The notes: generated from the sequence alone by a model not told the origin. A stretch of 64,000 bases of DNA from Aequorivita lipolytica (GCF_007997135.1 NZ_VORU01000003.1:62001-126000); one strand, 5' to 3'; positions 1 to 11,154 are shown, counted from the first letter of the stretch. Numbers and translations are program-made.

Positions 1-1147
<1,147 letters not shown>

Positions 1148-1222
1148 TCAATGTTAAATGATTAGTTATTGTCCGCAAAACTACTTATTTTTATGAAGTT
1201 CAACAATAAAATTACCACAGAT

Positions 1223-2230
1223 ATGTCTATTCAAAATATAAATTCTAAACGTTTCATTCCTCTTGCATTCATAGGCGCCTTCGCCTTTTTGCTAGCATCG
1301 TGTGGAACGCATAACAATGGTTATAATCAAAATGACGGGATATATTCTTCTGGCAATAATTCTACTTCGCAAGAAGAATATGCAAATGATGAGCCTTCCA
1401 ATGAAAAATCTAGTTACTATCAGCAGTATTTCAGAAGTAAGTCTGACGCGTACTCAGATCTTCCTGAGGAAGGTGCGATTTTTACAGATATTGAGGCATA
1501 TTCCACTACAGAAAGGTTAGATGAAGAGGGAAATATTATAATTGAAGAAAATTACGATGAAGAAGGCTATGGCTCATGGGGCAGCAATAGTGATGACATA
1601 ACAGTGAACATTTATAATTATGGCGGATTAGGCTACGGATTCTATCACAGACCATATTGGTACGGTGGTTATTGGGGCTATTCGAACCACGGCTATTACG
1701 CCCCTTACTGGGGAATTGGTTATGGATGGAATTATCCATATTATAACTACGGCTATTACGGATACGGATATGGTAATTACCCATATTACGGTTACAACCA
1801 TTACAACAGCAATTATTATAATGGAGTTTCTTATAATCGTGGCAGAAGAAATACGGACTATAGCAGGACCGAGACACGCGGAAGATCAAACAATGTTTCA
1901 ACACGCAATTCCTACAGTCGTTCAGAGCTATCTCGCCGCGTTAACAGGAATAATGTCCGGGCAAATAACACTACCCAAACCACCCGTAGTAATAGTAACG
2001 TTAGGACTACCCGATCCAATTCTAATAATACAATAAGAAACACCCGTTCTAATAATACTAGGAACAATACCTATTCGCAACCCACCCGAAGTAATTCGCG
2101 CAGTACCAAGAATAGTAATTATTCTTCGCCAACACGAAGCAGTAATTCTGGTTCAGTTAGAAGTTCAGGAAGCAGCCGTGGAAACTCAAGTGGTGGAAGC
2201 AGCAGAAGTGGCAGAGGTGGACGCGGTTAA
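1223..2230 (+). CDS. Tyr/Gly-rich then Arg/Ser/Asn-rich lipoprotein, unknown function
   Basis: No family is recognised. The start at 1223 gives a compact lipoprotein signal (hydrophobic FIPLAFIGAFAFLLASC, lipobox LASC); an in-frame ATG at 1193 and a TTG at 1169 would only lengthen the n-region. After an acidic stretch, the middle is built of Tyr, Gly, Trp and Asn (repeats like YYGYGYGNYPYYGYN), and the last about 120 residues are Arg/Ser/Asn/Thr with recurring TRSNS motifs, ending in a Gly/Ser/Arg tail. The protein is 335 residues. It lies 34 bp before the OmpP1/FadL-like porin gene and may be co-transcribed with it. The composition suggests an exported, disordered or wall-interacting protein, which is an inference. 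Confidence 0.8.
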   Translation: MSIQNINSKRFIPLAFIGAFAFLLASCGTHNNGYNQNDGIYSSGNNSTSQEEYANDEPSNEKSSYYQQYFRSKSDAYSDLPEEGAIFTDIEAYSTTERLDEEGNIIIEENYDEEGYGSWGSNSDDITVNIYNYGGLGYGFYHRPYWYGGYWGYSNHGYYAPYWGIGYGWNYPYYNYGYYGYGYGNYPYYGYNHYNSNYYNGVSYNRGRRNTDYSRTETRGRSNNVSTRNSYSRSELSRRVNRNNVRANNTTQTTRSNSNVRTTRSNSNNTIRNTRSNNTRNNTYSQPTRSNSRSTKNSNYSSPTRSSNSGSVRSSGSSRGNSSGGSSRSGRGGRG

Positions 2231-2264
2231 ACGAATTTTCAGAATATTTCATTAAGTTTTATCT

Positions 2265-3797
2265 ATGAAAAGAATATCCTTCTTTTTTATTATGGCCGTA
2301 ATATCTATGTCAGTTATGAAAGCCCAAAATACAACTGACGGCTTAAGATATAGCACAGACCAAAATACAGGCACAGCACGTTTTACTGGACTGAGCGGGG
2401 CAATGGGTGCCTTAGGGGGTGATTTTTCCGCAACCAATATCAACCCAGCAGGCGGAGCAGTTTTCTTGAAGTCGAACCTTATGTTTTCAGCTTCCTTATT
2501 TGATATCGAAAATAATTCTAATTATTTTTCCAACGCTGAAAAGAGTTTCGCTGATGATCTCACGCTTAACCAATTGAGCGGTATTTTTGTAATCAATAAT
2601 TCCAATGAAGATTCTGCCTTCAAAAAGTTTACCGTTGGAGTAAATTATAACGTAACAAAAAACTTTGAGAACGAACTTTACATTGCAGGAACTGGAAATA
2701 CTTCCATTGGAAATTTCTTTTTGGAACAAGCTCAAGGCATTCCTGTAAGCTTTTTGGAATTACAGCCTGGGGAATCCATTTCGAGCCTATATCAATTTTT
2801 GGGAGAAACTGAAGGAACTGCTGCACAGAATGCCTTTCTTGGCTATCAAGCATTTCTTTTTGACCCAGTGGAATTTAACAATCCTTTAAATGATGCATAT
2901 GTTTCAAATATTGCAGGGGGAAGTTTTAATCAGGAATATTTTTACCTTTCCCAGGGTTACAATAGCAAATTTTCCATAAATCTCGCAACACAGCTTAGGG
3001 AGGATTTATTTTTCGGAATAAATATTAATACGCACACCATCGATTTTGATCAAAGTTCGTTTTTACTGGAAAGCAATGACAACAACGGCTCAAAAGTTAA
3101 TCGGGTAGGGTTTGAGAATAATCTGTCAGTAACAGGCGCGGGAGTATCGGCACAAGTGGGCGCAATTGCCAAAGTTGGTGAAAATTTTCGTTTAGGCTTA
3201 AGCTTGGACAGCCCAACTTGGTATCAAATATTTGAAGAAACAACGCAATACCTTGAAAGTAGGAGATTTTTTGAGGGCCAAACAATAAGCGAAACAGTAA
3301 ATCCAAGGGTAATAAATGTATATGAAGATTATACGCTGAAAACTCCTGCCAAAGTTACTGCGAGCGCAGCCTACATTTTTGGTCAAAATGGATTAATAAG
3401 TTTTGATTATTCCTATAAAGACTATGCGTCAATTAAATTTAGTTCTGAATTTAATTCTTCTGATTCCTTTTTTAATAATTTGAATACCACTATCGACAAC
3501 ACCTTGAAAGGTGTTTCCAATTATAGGGCCGGTGCAGAGTATCGTATAAATCAACTAAGCCTTCGGGGCGGTTTTAATTATGAAGATAGCCCATACCAAG
3601 ATACAACTACAATAGGCGACCTTATAGGCTTCTCACTTGGCGCAGGATACAACTTTGGACGCTACACTTTTGATTTAGCCTATTCAAGATCTGAACAACA
3701 AAGAAACCAACAGCTTTATTCCGTCGGTTTAACCGATGTTTCTAAAGTGAATTCTATTTACAATAATATTGTGATGTCGCTTGGCTTCCAATTTTAA
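2265..3797 (+). CDS. OmpP1/FadL-like outer membrane transport protein
   Basis: The 510-residue protein starts with a signal peptide (MKRISFFFIMAVISMSVMKAQ). The mature N-terminus, with DGLRYSTDQNTGTARFTGLSGAMGALGGDFSATNINPAGGAVF, matches the hatch-like start of FadL/OmpP1 proteins in Bacteroidota, where the NPAG motif is characteristic. The remainder alternates amphipathic strands and ends with aromatic Phe (MSLGFQF), as expected for a C-terminal beta-barrel strand. FadL-family barrels take up hydrophobic substrates across the outer membrane; the substrate here is not predictable. It follows the lipoprotein gene by 34 bp on the same strand. Confidence 0.85.
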   Translation: MKRISFFFIMAVISMSVMKAQNTTDGLRYSTDQNTGTARFTGLSGAMGALGGDFSATNINPAGGAVFLKSNLMFSASLFDIENNSNYFSNAEKSFADDLTLNQLSGIFVINNSNEDSAFKKFTVGVNYNVTKNFENELYIAGTGNTSIGNFFLEQAQGIPVSFLELQPGESISSLYQFLGETEGTAAQNAFLGYQAFLFDPVEFNNPLNDAYVSNIAGGSFNQEYFYLSQGYNSKFSINLATQLREDLFFGININTHTIDFDQSSFLLESNDNNGSKVNRVGFENNLSVTGAGVSAQVGAIAKVGENFRLGLSLDSPTWYQIFEETTQYLESRRFFEGQTISETVNPRVINVYEDYTLKTPAKVTASAAYIFGQNGLISFDYSYKDYASIKFSSEFNSSDSFFNNLNTTIDNTLKGVSNYRAGAEYRINQLSLRGGFNYEDSPYQDTTTIGDLIGFSLGAGYNFGRYTFDLAYSRSEQQRNQQLYSVGLTDVSKVNSIYNNIVMSLGFQF

Positions 3798-3875
3798 TTT
3801 TCTTCTAAAATATTATTGACTGCTTGAAACCAGCATAAAATTCGTTGCAATTTTCAGTACCTTAATGCTATTCCG

Positions 3876-3883
3876 TATCTTTG
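3876..3883 (+). promoter_or_regulatory. -7 box (TATCTTTG) of folE promoter
   Basis: TATCTTTG matches the Bacteroidota -7 consensus TAnnTTTG exactly and lies 24 bp before the folE ATG at 3908. No well-spaced TTG -33 element is seen (the nearest TTG is about 28 bp upstream). Confidence 0.55.
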
Positions 3884-3907
3884 CAGGCTTATTATATATT
3901 TCAATAA

Positions 3908-4585
3908 ATGGATTTAGAAAAACAACTTAAGGACATAGAAGAAATGGGGAATGACCACATAGGTAATTCCACAGAAACCCCCATGAGGCATGACGCTTTT
4001 GAGCTCAGCGATATCGAAAAAATTGCAAGTATCAAAAAAGATGTTCAGAATATAATGCACACCTTGGGCCTCGATCTTACTGACGACAGCCTAAAAGGTA
4101 CGCCAACCCGTGTGGCAAAAATGTTTGTACAGGAAATTTTTGGAGGACTTCACCCAGACAGAAGGCCCAAAGCTTCCACTTTTGAAAATAAGTACAAGTA
4201 TCAGGAAATGCTGGTAGAAAAAAATATAACCCTCTACTCTACTTGCGAGCATCATTTATTACCGATTGTAGGAAAAGCTCACATCGCCTATATTTCTAAC
4301 GGCACTGTGGTGGGACTCTCAAAGATGAATAGGATTGTAGATTATTACGCAAAAAGACCACAGGTACAAGAACGATTAACAATGCAAATTGTAAAGGAAC
4401 TTCAAGATGTTCTAAACACTGAAGATGTAGCTTGCGTAATAGATGCCAAACACCTTTGTGTAAACTCTCGAGGAATTCGTGATATTGACAGCAGTACCGT
4501 AACCAGCGAATTTGGTGGAGCCTTCAAAAAACCTGAAACACGCAGGGAATTTTTGGATTACATTAAATTGGATACTGAATTTTAA
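3908..4585 (+). CDS. folE: GTP cyclohydrolase I
   Basis: This enzyme converts GTP to 7,8-dihydroneopterin triphosphate, the first step to tetrahydrofolate and also to the queuosine precursor. The 225-residue length is normal. The zinc ligands are visible as Cys113 and His116 in STCEHHLLPIVGKAHI and Cys184 in KHLCVNSRGI. The signatures GLSKMNRIVDYYAKRPQVQE and the C-terminal TVTSEFGGAF are also present. It has its own promoter. folD at 29281 and queE at 22358 use related one-carbon and pterin chemistry but are not linked to it. Confidence 0.97.
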   Translation: MDLEKQLKDIEEMGNDHIGNSTETPMRHDAFELSDIEKIASIKKDVQNIMHTLGLDLTDDSLKGTPTRVAKMFVQEIFGGLHPDRRPKASTFENKYKYQEMLVEKNITLYSTCEHHLLPIVGKAHIAYISNGTVVGLSKMNRIVDYYAKRPQVQERLTMQIVKELQDVLNTEDVACVIDAKHLCVNSRGIRDIDSSTVTSEFGGAFKKPETRREFLDYIKLDTEF

Positions 4586-4657
4586 GACCACCATATAAAT
4601 TCCAAAACACAATTGACCATTATCTATTCTTGAATTTTAAACCTTGAATTCCAAAAT

Positions 4658-6133
4658 TTGAAACAGCAAGACCTTTTTATATATAATTCACTTTCAAAAA
4701 GTAAAGAAAAATTCACTCCCATTCACGAAGGCGCAGTAGGAATGTACGTTTGTGGACCAACTGTTTATAGCAATGTGCATTTGGGCAACTGCCGCACCTT
4801 TCTTTCTTTTGATTTAGTTTTCAGGTACCTAAAACACTTGGGATACAAAGTTCGCTATGTGCGAAATATAACAGATGCCGGCCATTTGGAAAACGACGGT
4901 GAAAGCGGCGATGATCCAATTCTTAAAAAAGCACGTCTTGAACAGTTGGAACCCATGGAAATTGTTCAAAAATACACGGTAGATTTTCATACCATAATGG
5001 CAAAGTTCAACGCACTGCCCCCAAGTATTGAACCTACGGCTACAGGTCATATTTACGAACAGATTCATATAGTTGAAAAAATAATTGAGGAAGGTTTTGC
5101 GTACGAAAAAAATGGCTCCGTATATTTTGACGTTTTAAAATTCAATGAAACTAATAATTACGGTAAACTGAGCGGCAGGCAAATAGAAGATATGGTTGCT
5201 AATACCCGTGAACTTGCCGCACAAAGTGATAAAAAAAACCCGCAGGATTTTGCGCTTTGGAAAAAAGCCGAACCCCAGCATATTATGCGCTGGCCATCGC
5301 CTTGGAGTGAAGGTTTTCCAGGCTGGCACTTGGAGTGCACGGCTATGAGCACTAAATATTTAGGCAATCATTTCGACATTCACGGCGGCGGGATGGACCT
5401 GAAATTTCCACACCACGAATGTGAAATTGCACAAGCAGAAGCCTGCAACCATACTTCACCTGTGAATTATTGGATGCACGCAAATATGCTTACCCTTAAC
5501 GGTAAAAAAATGTCTAAATCTACTGGAAACTATATCCTCCCGAATGATATGTTTACGGGAGAAAATGATGTTTTAAGCAAGCCCTTCTCGCCTACTGTTA
5601 CCAAATTCTTTATGTATCAAGCACATTACCGAAGCATTCTAGATTTTAGCAGTGATGCTTTGGAAGCTTCGGAAAAAGGTTTTAATAAATTGATGGATGC
5701 TTACCGAACTTTTGATGAAATAACTACTTCAGAAAAAAGCAGCATTGATGTTGAAAGCTGGCGAAAATCCTGCTATGAAGCAATGAATGACGATTTCAAT
5801 AGTCCTATTTTAATAGCCACACTTTTTGAAACCGTGAAATTTGCAAATGCTTTAAAAGAAGAAAAAGATACAATTTCCGAAAAAGATTTAGCACTGCTAA
5901 AGCAAACAATGAGCGACTTCCTTTTTGAAGTTTTGGGACTGCAGGATAATGTTTCGGAAAATTCGCAGGACGGCGAAAAACTTTCAGCAGCAGTAGAACT
6001 TCTTATTCAATTGAGAAATCAGGCACGCGCCAATAAAGATTTCGCGATGAGTGACAAAATTCGAGACGAACTCGCTTCAAAAGGAATTCAACTGAATGAC
6101 GGAAAAGACGGTACTACTTTTACGTTGAATTAA
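4658..6133 (+). CDS. cysS: cysteinyl-tRNA synthetase (TTG start)
   Basis: This class I synthetase charges tRNA-Cys. The HIGH-type motif is HLGN in [20 protein letters not shown], and KMSKSTGN is the KMSKS loop. Zinc-site residues are seen in [15 protein letters not shown] and [11 protein letters not shown]. At 491 residues it has normal length. The reading frame is closed by a TGA at 4631-4633 and contains no ATG before the conserved N-terminus, so the TTG at 4658 is the start that fits ([18 protein letters not shown]). It lies 72 bp after folE. Confidence 0.96.
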   Translation: MKQQDLFIYNSLSKSKEKFTPIHEGAVGMYVCGPTVYSNVHLGNCRTFLSFDLVFRYLKHLGYKVRYVRNITDAGHLENDGESGDDPILKKARLEQLEPMEIVQKYTVDFHTIMAKFNALPPSIEPTATGHIYEQIHIVEKIIEEGFAYEKNGSVYFDVLKFNETNNYGKLSGRQIEDMVANTRELAAQSDKKNPQDFALWKKAEPQHIMRWPSPWSEGFPGWHLECTAMSTKYLGNHFDIHGGGMDLKFPHHECEIAQAEACNHTSPVNYWMHANMLTLNGKKMSKSTGNYILPNDMFTGENDVLSKPFSPTVTKFFMYQAHYRSILDFSSDALEASEKGFNKLMDAYRTFDEITTSEKSSIDVESWRKSCYEAMNDDFNSPILIATLFETVKFANALKEEKDTISEKDLALLKQTMSDFLFEVLGLQDNVSENSQDGEKLSAAVELLIQLRNQARANKDFAMSDKIRDELASKGIQLNDGKDGTTFTLN

Positions 6134-6137
6134 AACA

Positions 6138-6164
6138 TTTCCCTTCCCTCTTCAGAGGGGGAAA
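6138..6164. repeat. hairpin (CCCTC-TTCA-GAGGG type) after cysS
   Basis: TTTCCC and CCCTC arms pair with GAGGG and GGAAA around a TTCA loop in the short gap between cysS and yidD. It resembles the C-rich/G-rich palindromes at 60332 and 63733. It could also attenuate transcription, but there is no T-run after it. Confidence 0.45.
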
Positions 6165-6173
6165 TATTGAGTT

Positions 6174-6407
6174 ATGAAAAAAATTCTCACATATCCATTC
6201 ATACTTTTAATTAAAGGATATCAAATTTTTATTTCACCATTATTGCCTTCCAGTTGTCGCTACACGCCTACGTGTTCGCATTATGCAGTTGAAGCCTTGC
6301 AAACACACGGAATCCTAAAAGGCGGTTGGCTTGCAGCAAAACGAATTGCGAGTTGCAACCCTTGGGGCGGCTCTGGTTACGATCCTGTTCCACCTAAAAA
6401 GAAATAA
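6174..6407 (+). CDS. yidD: membrane protein insertion efficiency factor
   Basis: This 77-residue peripheral membrane protein assists YidC/Sec-dependent membrane insertion. The family pattern is clear: an N-terminal amphipathic segment ([19 protein letters not shown]), then [21 protein letters not shown] with three conserved Cys, and [17 protein letters not shown] near the end. It lies 40 bp after cysS and 63 bp before lgt, so the three genes may share a transcript. Confidence 0.95.
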   Translation: MKKILTYPFILLIKGYQIFISPLLPSSCRYTPTCSHYAVEALQTHGILKGGWLAAKRIASCNPWGGSGYDPVPPKKK

Positions 6408-6470
6408 AACAATGTTCGGTTATACTTTTTCGCTTTTAGTATCTTTACGCGGCGCAATAAATACTTCAAT

Positions 6471-7400
6471 ATGCATTATTTAAGTTTTACCTGGAACCCT
6501 TCTGAAGGGATCGATCTTGGTTTTTTTATGATACGTTACTACAGTTTAATGTTTGTAGTGGCATTCACACTGGGCTGGATTCTCACCAAAAAGATTTATG
6601 AACGCGAAGGGCTGGCTCAGGAAAAACTGGACAGTCTTTTTATCTACATGGTTGTAGCTGTTTTGGTTGGTGCTCGTTTGGGGCATGTTATTTTTTATCA
6701 ACCAGAGCTTTTTGTGGAAGATCCGCTTTCTGTTTTTCTTCCTATAAGCACAGTTCCAGAATTTGAATTTACAGGCTTCCAAGGCTTGGCAAGTCACGGT
6801 GCTGCAATCGCTATTCTTATTGCAATGTATTATTATACAAAAAACGTTGTCAAAAAACCTTTCTTGTGGATTATGGACCGCATCGTAATCGCCGTAGCCG
6901 CCGGTGGCATTTTTGTGCGTATCGGGAATTTTCTAAATTCTGAAATAATCGGAAAACCTTCTGGCGACTTTCCGCTGGGCGTTCGTTTTGTGCACGAGGG
7001 TATTGGGAAGCGGGAAGCTGTGGCCGCAACGGGAATTGACAGTCCAAGTAAAGCTTATGACGCCATTGTACATAATCCACAGTTTGCGGAACTACTTAAT
7101 AGCGTCCCCTTCCGCCACGCGGCACAACTCTATGAGGCAGCGGGTTATGTGATTGTGTTTTTAGTTTGCTGGTATTTATATTGGAAAACCGAACGCAGAA
7201 AACAAATAGGTTACATATTTGGCGTGTTTTTGATACTCCTATTTATGGTTCGCTTTATTGTGGAGTTTGTAAAAGAAAGCCAAGGCGGATTTGAGTCTGC
7301 TTTGGGCTTACTCTCTACAGGACAATGGCTGAGCGTTCCCTTTGTACTTGCTGGAATCTACATTATGTGGAAAGCTTCAAAAAAACCTATGACTGAATAA
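6471..7400 (+). CDS. lgt: prolipoprotein diacylglyceryl transferase
   Basis: This inner-membrane enzyme moves diacylglycerol from phosphatidylglycerol to the lipobox cysteine, the first step of lipoprotein maturation. The window encodes several lipoproteins. The 309-residue protein has about seven hydrophobic segments, the Lgt signature RIGNFLNSEIIG, the conserved His in ASHGAAIAI and the HAAQLYEA motif. A near-consensus -7 box (TATCTTTA, 6440-6447) lies 24 bp before the ATG. The family's GRxGNF reads VRIGNF here, which is a mild variation. Confidence 0.95.
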   Translation: MHYLSFTWNPSEGIDLGFFMIRYYSLMFVVAFTLGWILTKKIYEREGLAQEKLDSLFIYMVVAVLVGARLGHVIFYQPELFVEDPLSVFLPISTVPEFEFTGFQGLASHGAAIAILIAMYYYTKNVVKKPFLWIMDRIVIAVAAGGIFVRIGNFLNSEIIGKPSGDFPLGVRFVHEGIGKREAVAATGIDSPSKAYDAIVHNPQFAELLNSVPFRHAAQLYEAAGYVIVFLVCWYLYWKTERRKQIGYIFGVFLILLFMVRFIVEFVKESQGGFESALGLLSTGQWLSVPFVLAGIYIMWKASKKPMTE

Positions 7401-7410
7401 AAAATGTTTG

Positions 7411-7455
7411 CCACGAATTCACGAATGCTCAAAGTAATTATTCGTGAATTCGTGG
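7411..7455. terminator. 16-bp perfect inverted repeat after lgt
   Basis: CCACGAATTCACGAAT (7411-7426) pairs perfectly with ATTCGTGAATTCGTGG (7440-7455) over a 13-nt loop and is followed by TTTTTT. It can terminate lgt transcription. The sequence also resembles the 'CACGAATTCACGAAT' intergenic palindromes common in Bacteroidota genomes (recalled, not searched). Confidence 0.7.
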
Positions 7456-7474
7456 TTTTTTAATATTTCATTCG

Positions 7475-7972
7475 ATGAAAAAAATACTTATTTCGGCAGC
7501 ACTTGTTGGCTCTATGCTTACATTTTACAATTGTAAAGATACTCCTTCCTCAGAAGGAAAAAGTCTAACAAAGGAAATCACTTTCAATAAAGAAGGCGAG
7601 CTCACTTTAATGAAAGCTGCAAATGATTCAATAATTGCAAAGCTAGATATTGAAATAGCCGATGACGAATATTCAACCCAAACTGGGCTTATGTACCGTA
7701 ACGCTATGGCTGAAAACCAAGGGATGCTTTTTGTGTTCAACGATATGCAGGAGCGCTCTTTTTATATGAAAAATACGCAAATACCGCTGGATATTATCTA
7801 TCTGAATGCTAAAAAGGAAATAGTAAGCATACAAAAAAACGCAAAGCCATTTGATGAGACTTCACTAACTTCTGAAGCTGCTTCGCAATATGTGCTAGAA
7901 GTTAATGCAAACCTTGCCGATAAATGGAAGCTTGAAAAGGGTGATAAGATTGATTTCAATAAAAGCAATTGA
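7475..7972 (+). CDS. DUF192 lipoprotein
   Basis: The 165-residue protein carries a lipoprotein signal (ISAALVGSMLTFYNC; Cys20) and a DUF192 domain over the last about 110 residues. The family core is visible in TGLMYRNAMAENQGMLFVF, RSFYMKNTQIPLDIIYL and YVLEVNANLADKWKLEKGD. DUF192 proteins are small exported beta-proteins of unknown function. It lies downstream of lgt, separated from it by the 16-bp palindrome, and converges on secDF. Confidence 0.9.
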   Translation: MKKILISAALVGSMLTFYNCKDTPSSEGKSLTKEITFNKEGELTLMKAANDSIIAKLDIEIADDEYSTQTGLMYRNAMAENQGMLFVFNDMQERSFYMKNTQIPLDIIYLNAKKEIVSIQKNAKPFDETSLTSEAASQYVLEVNANLADKWKLEKGDKIDFNKSN

Positions 7973-8022
7973 TAATTTAGACTTCTCAGTAAAATTTTAC
8001 ACTTTAGATTAAAACTAAAAAC

Positions 8023-8055
8023 AAAAAGACCTTTCCAAATTGGAAAGGTCTTTTT
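8023..8055. terminator. bidirectional terminator between the DUF192 gene and secDF
   Basis: AAAAAGACCTTTCCAA and TTGGAAAGGTCTTTTT form a perfect stem with an A-run and a T-run, so it can stop both convergent transcripts. Confidence 0.85.
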
Positions 8056-8081
8056 CTAGTACTCCTGAAGAATTTCAGCAA

Positions 8082-11000
8082 TTATGCCTCAAGGGCTTGA
8101 GCTTCCTCTTCTTCTTTTTTATCAATTAAATCTTCAACTCTTTTGCGTTTCACCGTATCATACATCACCGGAGTTGCGATAAACAATGATGAATAGGTAC
8201 CTACAACAATACCTACGATGATTCCAAACAGTAGCCCGCGGATAGATTCTGCACCAAAGAAGAACATACTCAACAATACTATAAGCGTAGTGAAAGAGGT
8301 ATTTAATGTTCTACTTAGCGTGCTACTTAAAGCTACATCTATAATACGGCTCATTTTCCAGCTTGGGTGTTCGCCAAAGTATTCACGAATACGGTCAAAT
8401 ACAATTACCGTATCGTTCAGCGAGTATCCAATTACCGTTAGTATTGCCGCGATAAACGCTTGGTCAATCTCCATGCTGAAAGGCATGAATTTATAAGTTA
8501 GTGAGAACACACCCAGCACGATAAGCACATCATGGAAAACAGCTGTTACCGCACCCAAACTAAACTGCCATCTTCTGAATCGTAGCAGGATATAAAGGAA
8601 TACTACTACTAACGAACCGAATACGGCCCAGAATGAGTCTTTCTTAATATCATCTGCAATAGTAGGGCTCACTTTATAATACTCCATTCTACCAATTTCT
8701 TTTCCGTCACGATCGCCTACAAATTCATCGTAGGTCATATCTGCGGGAAGATCTTTTTTAACGGTCGCAAAAATCATTTGCTCTATCTCTTCGTCAATCT
8801 CGGTTCCGGTTTCGTCAACTTTATACTTAGTAGTAATCTTCAACTGATTGTCACCACCGTAGGTTTTAGCCTCGGCACTTCCGAAGGTCTGGATCAAGTT
8901 GTCTTGAATTTCCTGTGAATTAACATCCTTCGCAAAACGAACGGTATAGGTACGTCCACCCACAAAATCAACACCCTGGTTAAGACCATTGAAGAATAAG
9001 GAAGAAACACTTATCAAAATCATAATTGCAGAAAAAATATACGCCATTTTGCGTTTTTTCAAGAATGAAACGTGAACGTTTGTGAAAAGGTTCTTAGTAA
9101 TTGAAGTAGAGCAAGGCAATGGCTTGCCGTTTTTCGTATAACTATTAATAAACAACCTTGTAATGAAAATTGCCGTAAACAATGAAGTTGCAATACCTAT
9201 CAATAAAGTAGTTGCAAAACCTTGTATTGGGCCAGTTCCGAAAACTAAAAGAATTAAACCAGTAAGACCAGTTGTAATGTTTGCATCTAGAATGGAAGAC
9301 AACGCATTGTTGAAACCATCCTTTATAGCATCCTTCTGCGCTTTACCTTTGGCTAGCTCTTCTTTAATTCTTTCAAATATAAGTACGTTCGCATCTACAG
9401 ACATACCTACCGTTAATACAATACCGGCAATACCAGGAAGCGTTAGCACAGCTCCAAGACCCGCCAATATTCCGAAGATAAATAGAATGTTGACCATCAA
9501 GGCAACATCAGCAAAAGCTCCAGCTTTTCCGTAATATCCAATCATCCATAAAAGCACGATAATAAGTGCAACTGCAAAGGACATTACGCCACTATTTATA
9601 GCTTCTTGACCCAAAGTTGGTCCCACAACCTCACCTTGAATAATCTCAGCAGAAGCAGGAAGCTTACCAGCACGTAGTACGTTTGCTAAATCCTGACCTT
9701 GGTTTACGGTAAAGTCACCTGAAATCTGGCTGCGTCCACCAGCAATAGGACCGGAAGTAACACCGGGCGCAGAGTAAACTATGTTGTCAAGTACAATAGC
9801 AATTTGGCTCTGGTTTTCGTAAGCACTGCCTGTCATTTGTTCCCAAACTTTGGCTCCTTGACCATTCATTTGCATAGATACAACCACGCGGCTCAAGTTG
9901 TCATATTCCTGTCTGGCATCTACCACAACGCTACCTCCTAGCGGTGGAATATTGTCGCGGTTAGCTTTTAGAGCATACAGCGCGGTTACTTCCTCACCAT
10001 TCAATTGTACGTTTGCTTCTGGCAAGCCCCATACAAATTTTGCATAACGCAATTCATTTGGCAAAAGCGATTTAATTTGTGGATTGCGCAAATAACCGTT
10101 TATAACTGAAGTATCCTTTAATTTGAATGTAGCAATAACCGGACTTCCTTGAGTTCCCAAAGAAACCATTTTTGAAAGAATCGGGTTTGCTTTATTATCA
10201 CCAACAAGCGAATCCTTTACATCCTGACCGCCTAAAAGTTTACTTACGTCATCTTCTTCTGTTTTTGAAGAATCGGCCACTATTTCAGTTGTTTCTATAG
10301 TTTCAGATTCAGTTTTCGCCATTGCAATTTCACCTGCTTTAGTATCTGCAGCTTGAAGGAAACCAGCTATTTCATCAAATTTATATACATCCCAGAATTC
10401 AAGTTGGGCGGTACTTTGAAGTAATTTCTTAACCCTGCCTACATCTTTGGCTCCTGGAAGTTCTACAAGTATTCTTGCAGATTTTCCCAAACGCTGAATG
10501 TTCGGTTGGGTAACACCAAACTTATCGATACGCTTTCTTAAAACCTCAAAAGCAGAAGTTATAGACTCATCTATTTTCGTCTCAATAACCGGCTTAACTT
10601 GCTCGTTGGTCATCCCAACGTTAATAACGTCCTCTAAATTCTTGTTAAAGAAAATATTTGGGGAAGCAAGATCATTTTCACCCGGAAGCGCTTCAAAAGC
10701 CTTAAAGAAAGACTCTAAGTAAGTATCTTGGCTATCCTTTTGAAGAGCAGTTGCATTTTCCAATGCTTGGTTAAATGCAGGGTCTTTTGTATTGTTTGCA
10801 AGTCCTTTCAAGATATCCTTTACAGAAACCTCAAGAATTACGTTAATACCCCCTTTAAGGTCAAGACCTTTGTTAAGCTCCTTTTCCTTGGCGGTTTTAT
10901 AGTCAATACCTAAAAATACGGTATTGTTTGCCACAGAATCAAGGTAGCGCGCTTCTGCGATATCCCGCTCCTGTGGTTCATTTTCAGAAAATTTGCTATT

Positions 11001-11117
11001 GGCAAATTCCTTGGCGCTGTCTTCTACTTTGTTCGCAACGAACGTAAAAGAGAGCTGGTAAATACTTACCAATCCAAAAAGGATGGCAAATACTGTAACT
11101 AGTCCTTTGTTTTGCAT
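8082..11117 (-). CDS. secDF: fused protein translocase subunit SecDF
   Basis: SecD and SecF, usually separate in Proteobacteria, are one 1011-residue protein, as is common in Bacteroidota. It uses the proton motive force to aid Sec export. The SecD half has the N-terminal TM, GLDLKGGINVILEV (D1), the P1 periplasmic domain with KLLQSTAQLEFWDV, and a six-TM bundle (QGEVVGPTLGQEAI, GMSVDANVLIFERIKEE). The SecF half begins near residue 690 (FLKKRKMAYIFSAIMILIS, GVDFVGGRTYTVRF) and holds the second TM bundle (VIGYSLNDTVIVFDRIREY). The C-terminal tail is acidic. The promoter is at 11155-11185. Confidence 0.97.
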   Translation of the reverse strand: MQNKGLVTVFAILFGLVSIYQLSFTFVANKVEDSAKEFANSKFSENEPQERDIAEARYLDSVANNTVFLGIDYKTAKEKELNKGLDLKGGINVILEVSVKDILKGLANNTKDPAFNQALENATALQKDSQDTYLESFFKAFEALPGENDLASPNIFFNKNLEDVINVGMTNEQVKPVIETKIDESITSAFEVLRKRIDKFGVTQPNIQRLGKSARILVELPGAKDVGRVKKLLQSTAQLEFWDVYKFDEIAGFLQAADTKAGEIAMAKTESETIETTEIVADSSKTEEDDVSKLLGGQDVKDSLVGDNKANPILSKMVSLGTQGSPVIATFKLKDTSVINGYLRNPQIKSLLPNELRYAKFVWGLPEANVQLNGEEVTALYALKANRDNIPPLGGSVVVDARQEYDNLSRVVVSMQMNGQGAKVWEQMTGSAYENQSQIAIVLDNIVYSAPGVTSGPIAGGRSQISGDFTVNQGQDLANVLRAGKLPASAEIIQGEVVGPTLGQEAINSGVMSFAVALIIVLLWMIGYYGKAGAFADVALMVNILFIFGILAGLGAVLTLPGIAGIVLTVGMSVDANVLIFERIKEELAKGKAQKDAIKDGFNNALSSILDANITTGLTGLILLVFGTGPIQGFATTLLIGIATSLFTAIFITRLFINSYTKNGKPLPCSTSITKNLFTNVHVSFLKKRKMAYIFSAIMILISVSSLFFNGLNQGVDFVGGRTYTVRFAKDVNSQEIQDNLIQTFGSAEAKTYGGDNQLKITTKYKVDETGTEIDEEIEQMIFATVKKDLPADMTYDEFVGDRDGKEIGRMEYYKVSPTIADDIKKDSFWAVFGSLVVVFLYILLRFRRWQFSLGAVTAVFHDVLIVLGVFSLTYKFMPFSMEIDQAFIAAILTVIGYSLNDTVIVFDRIREYFGEHPSWKMSRIIDVALSSTLSRTLNTSFTTLIVLLSMFFFGAESIRGLLFGIIVGIVVGTYSSLFIATPVMYDTVKRKRVEDLIDKKEEEEAQALEA

Positions 11118-11154
11118 GTTTATATTTTTTTTGGTCAGATTTTTTTAAATCGCG

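Noticed and set aside
1536-1904. Reverse-strand ORF inside the Tyr-rich lipoprotein gene
   Set aside because: It arises from the low-complexity sequence of the real gene.
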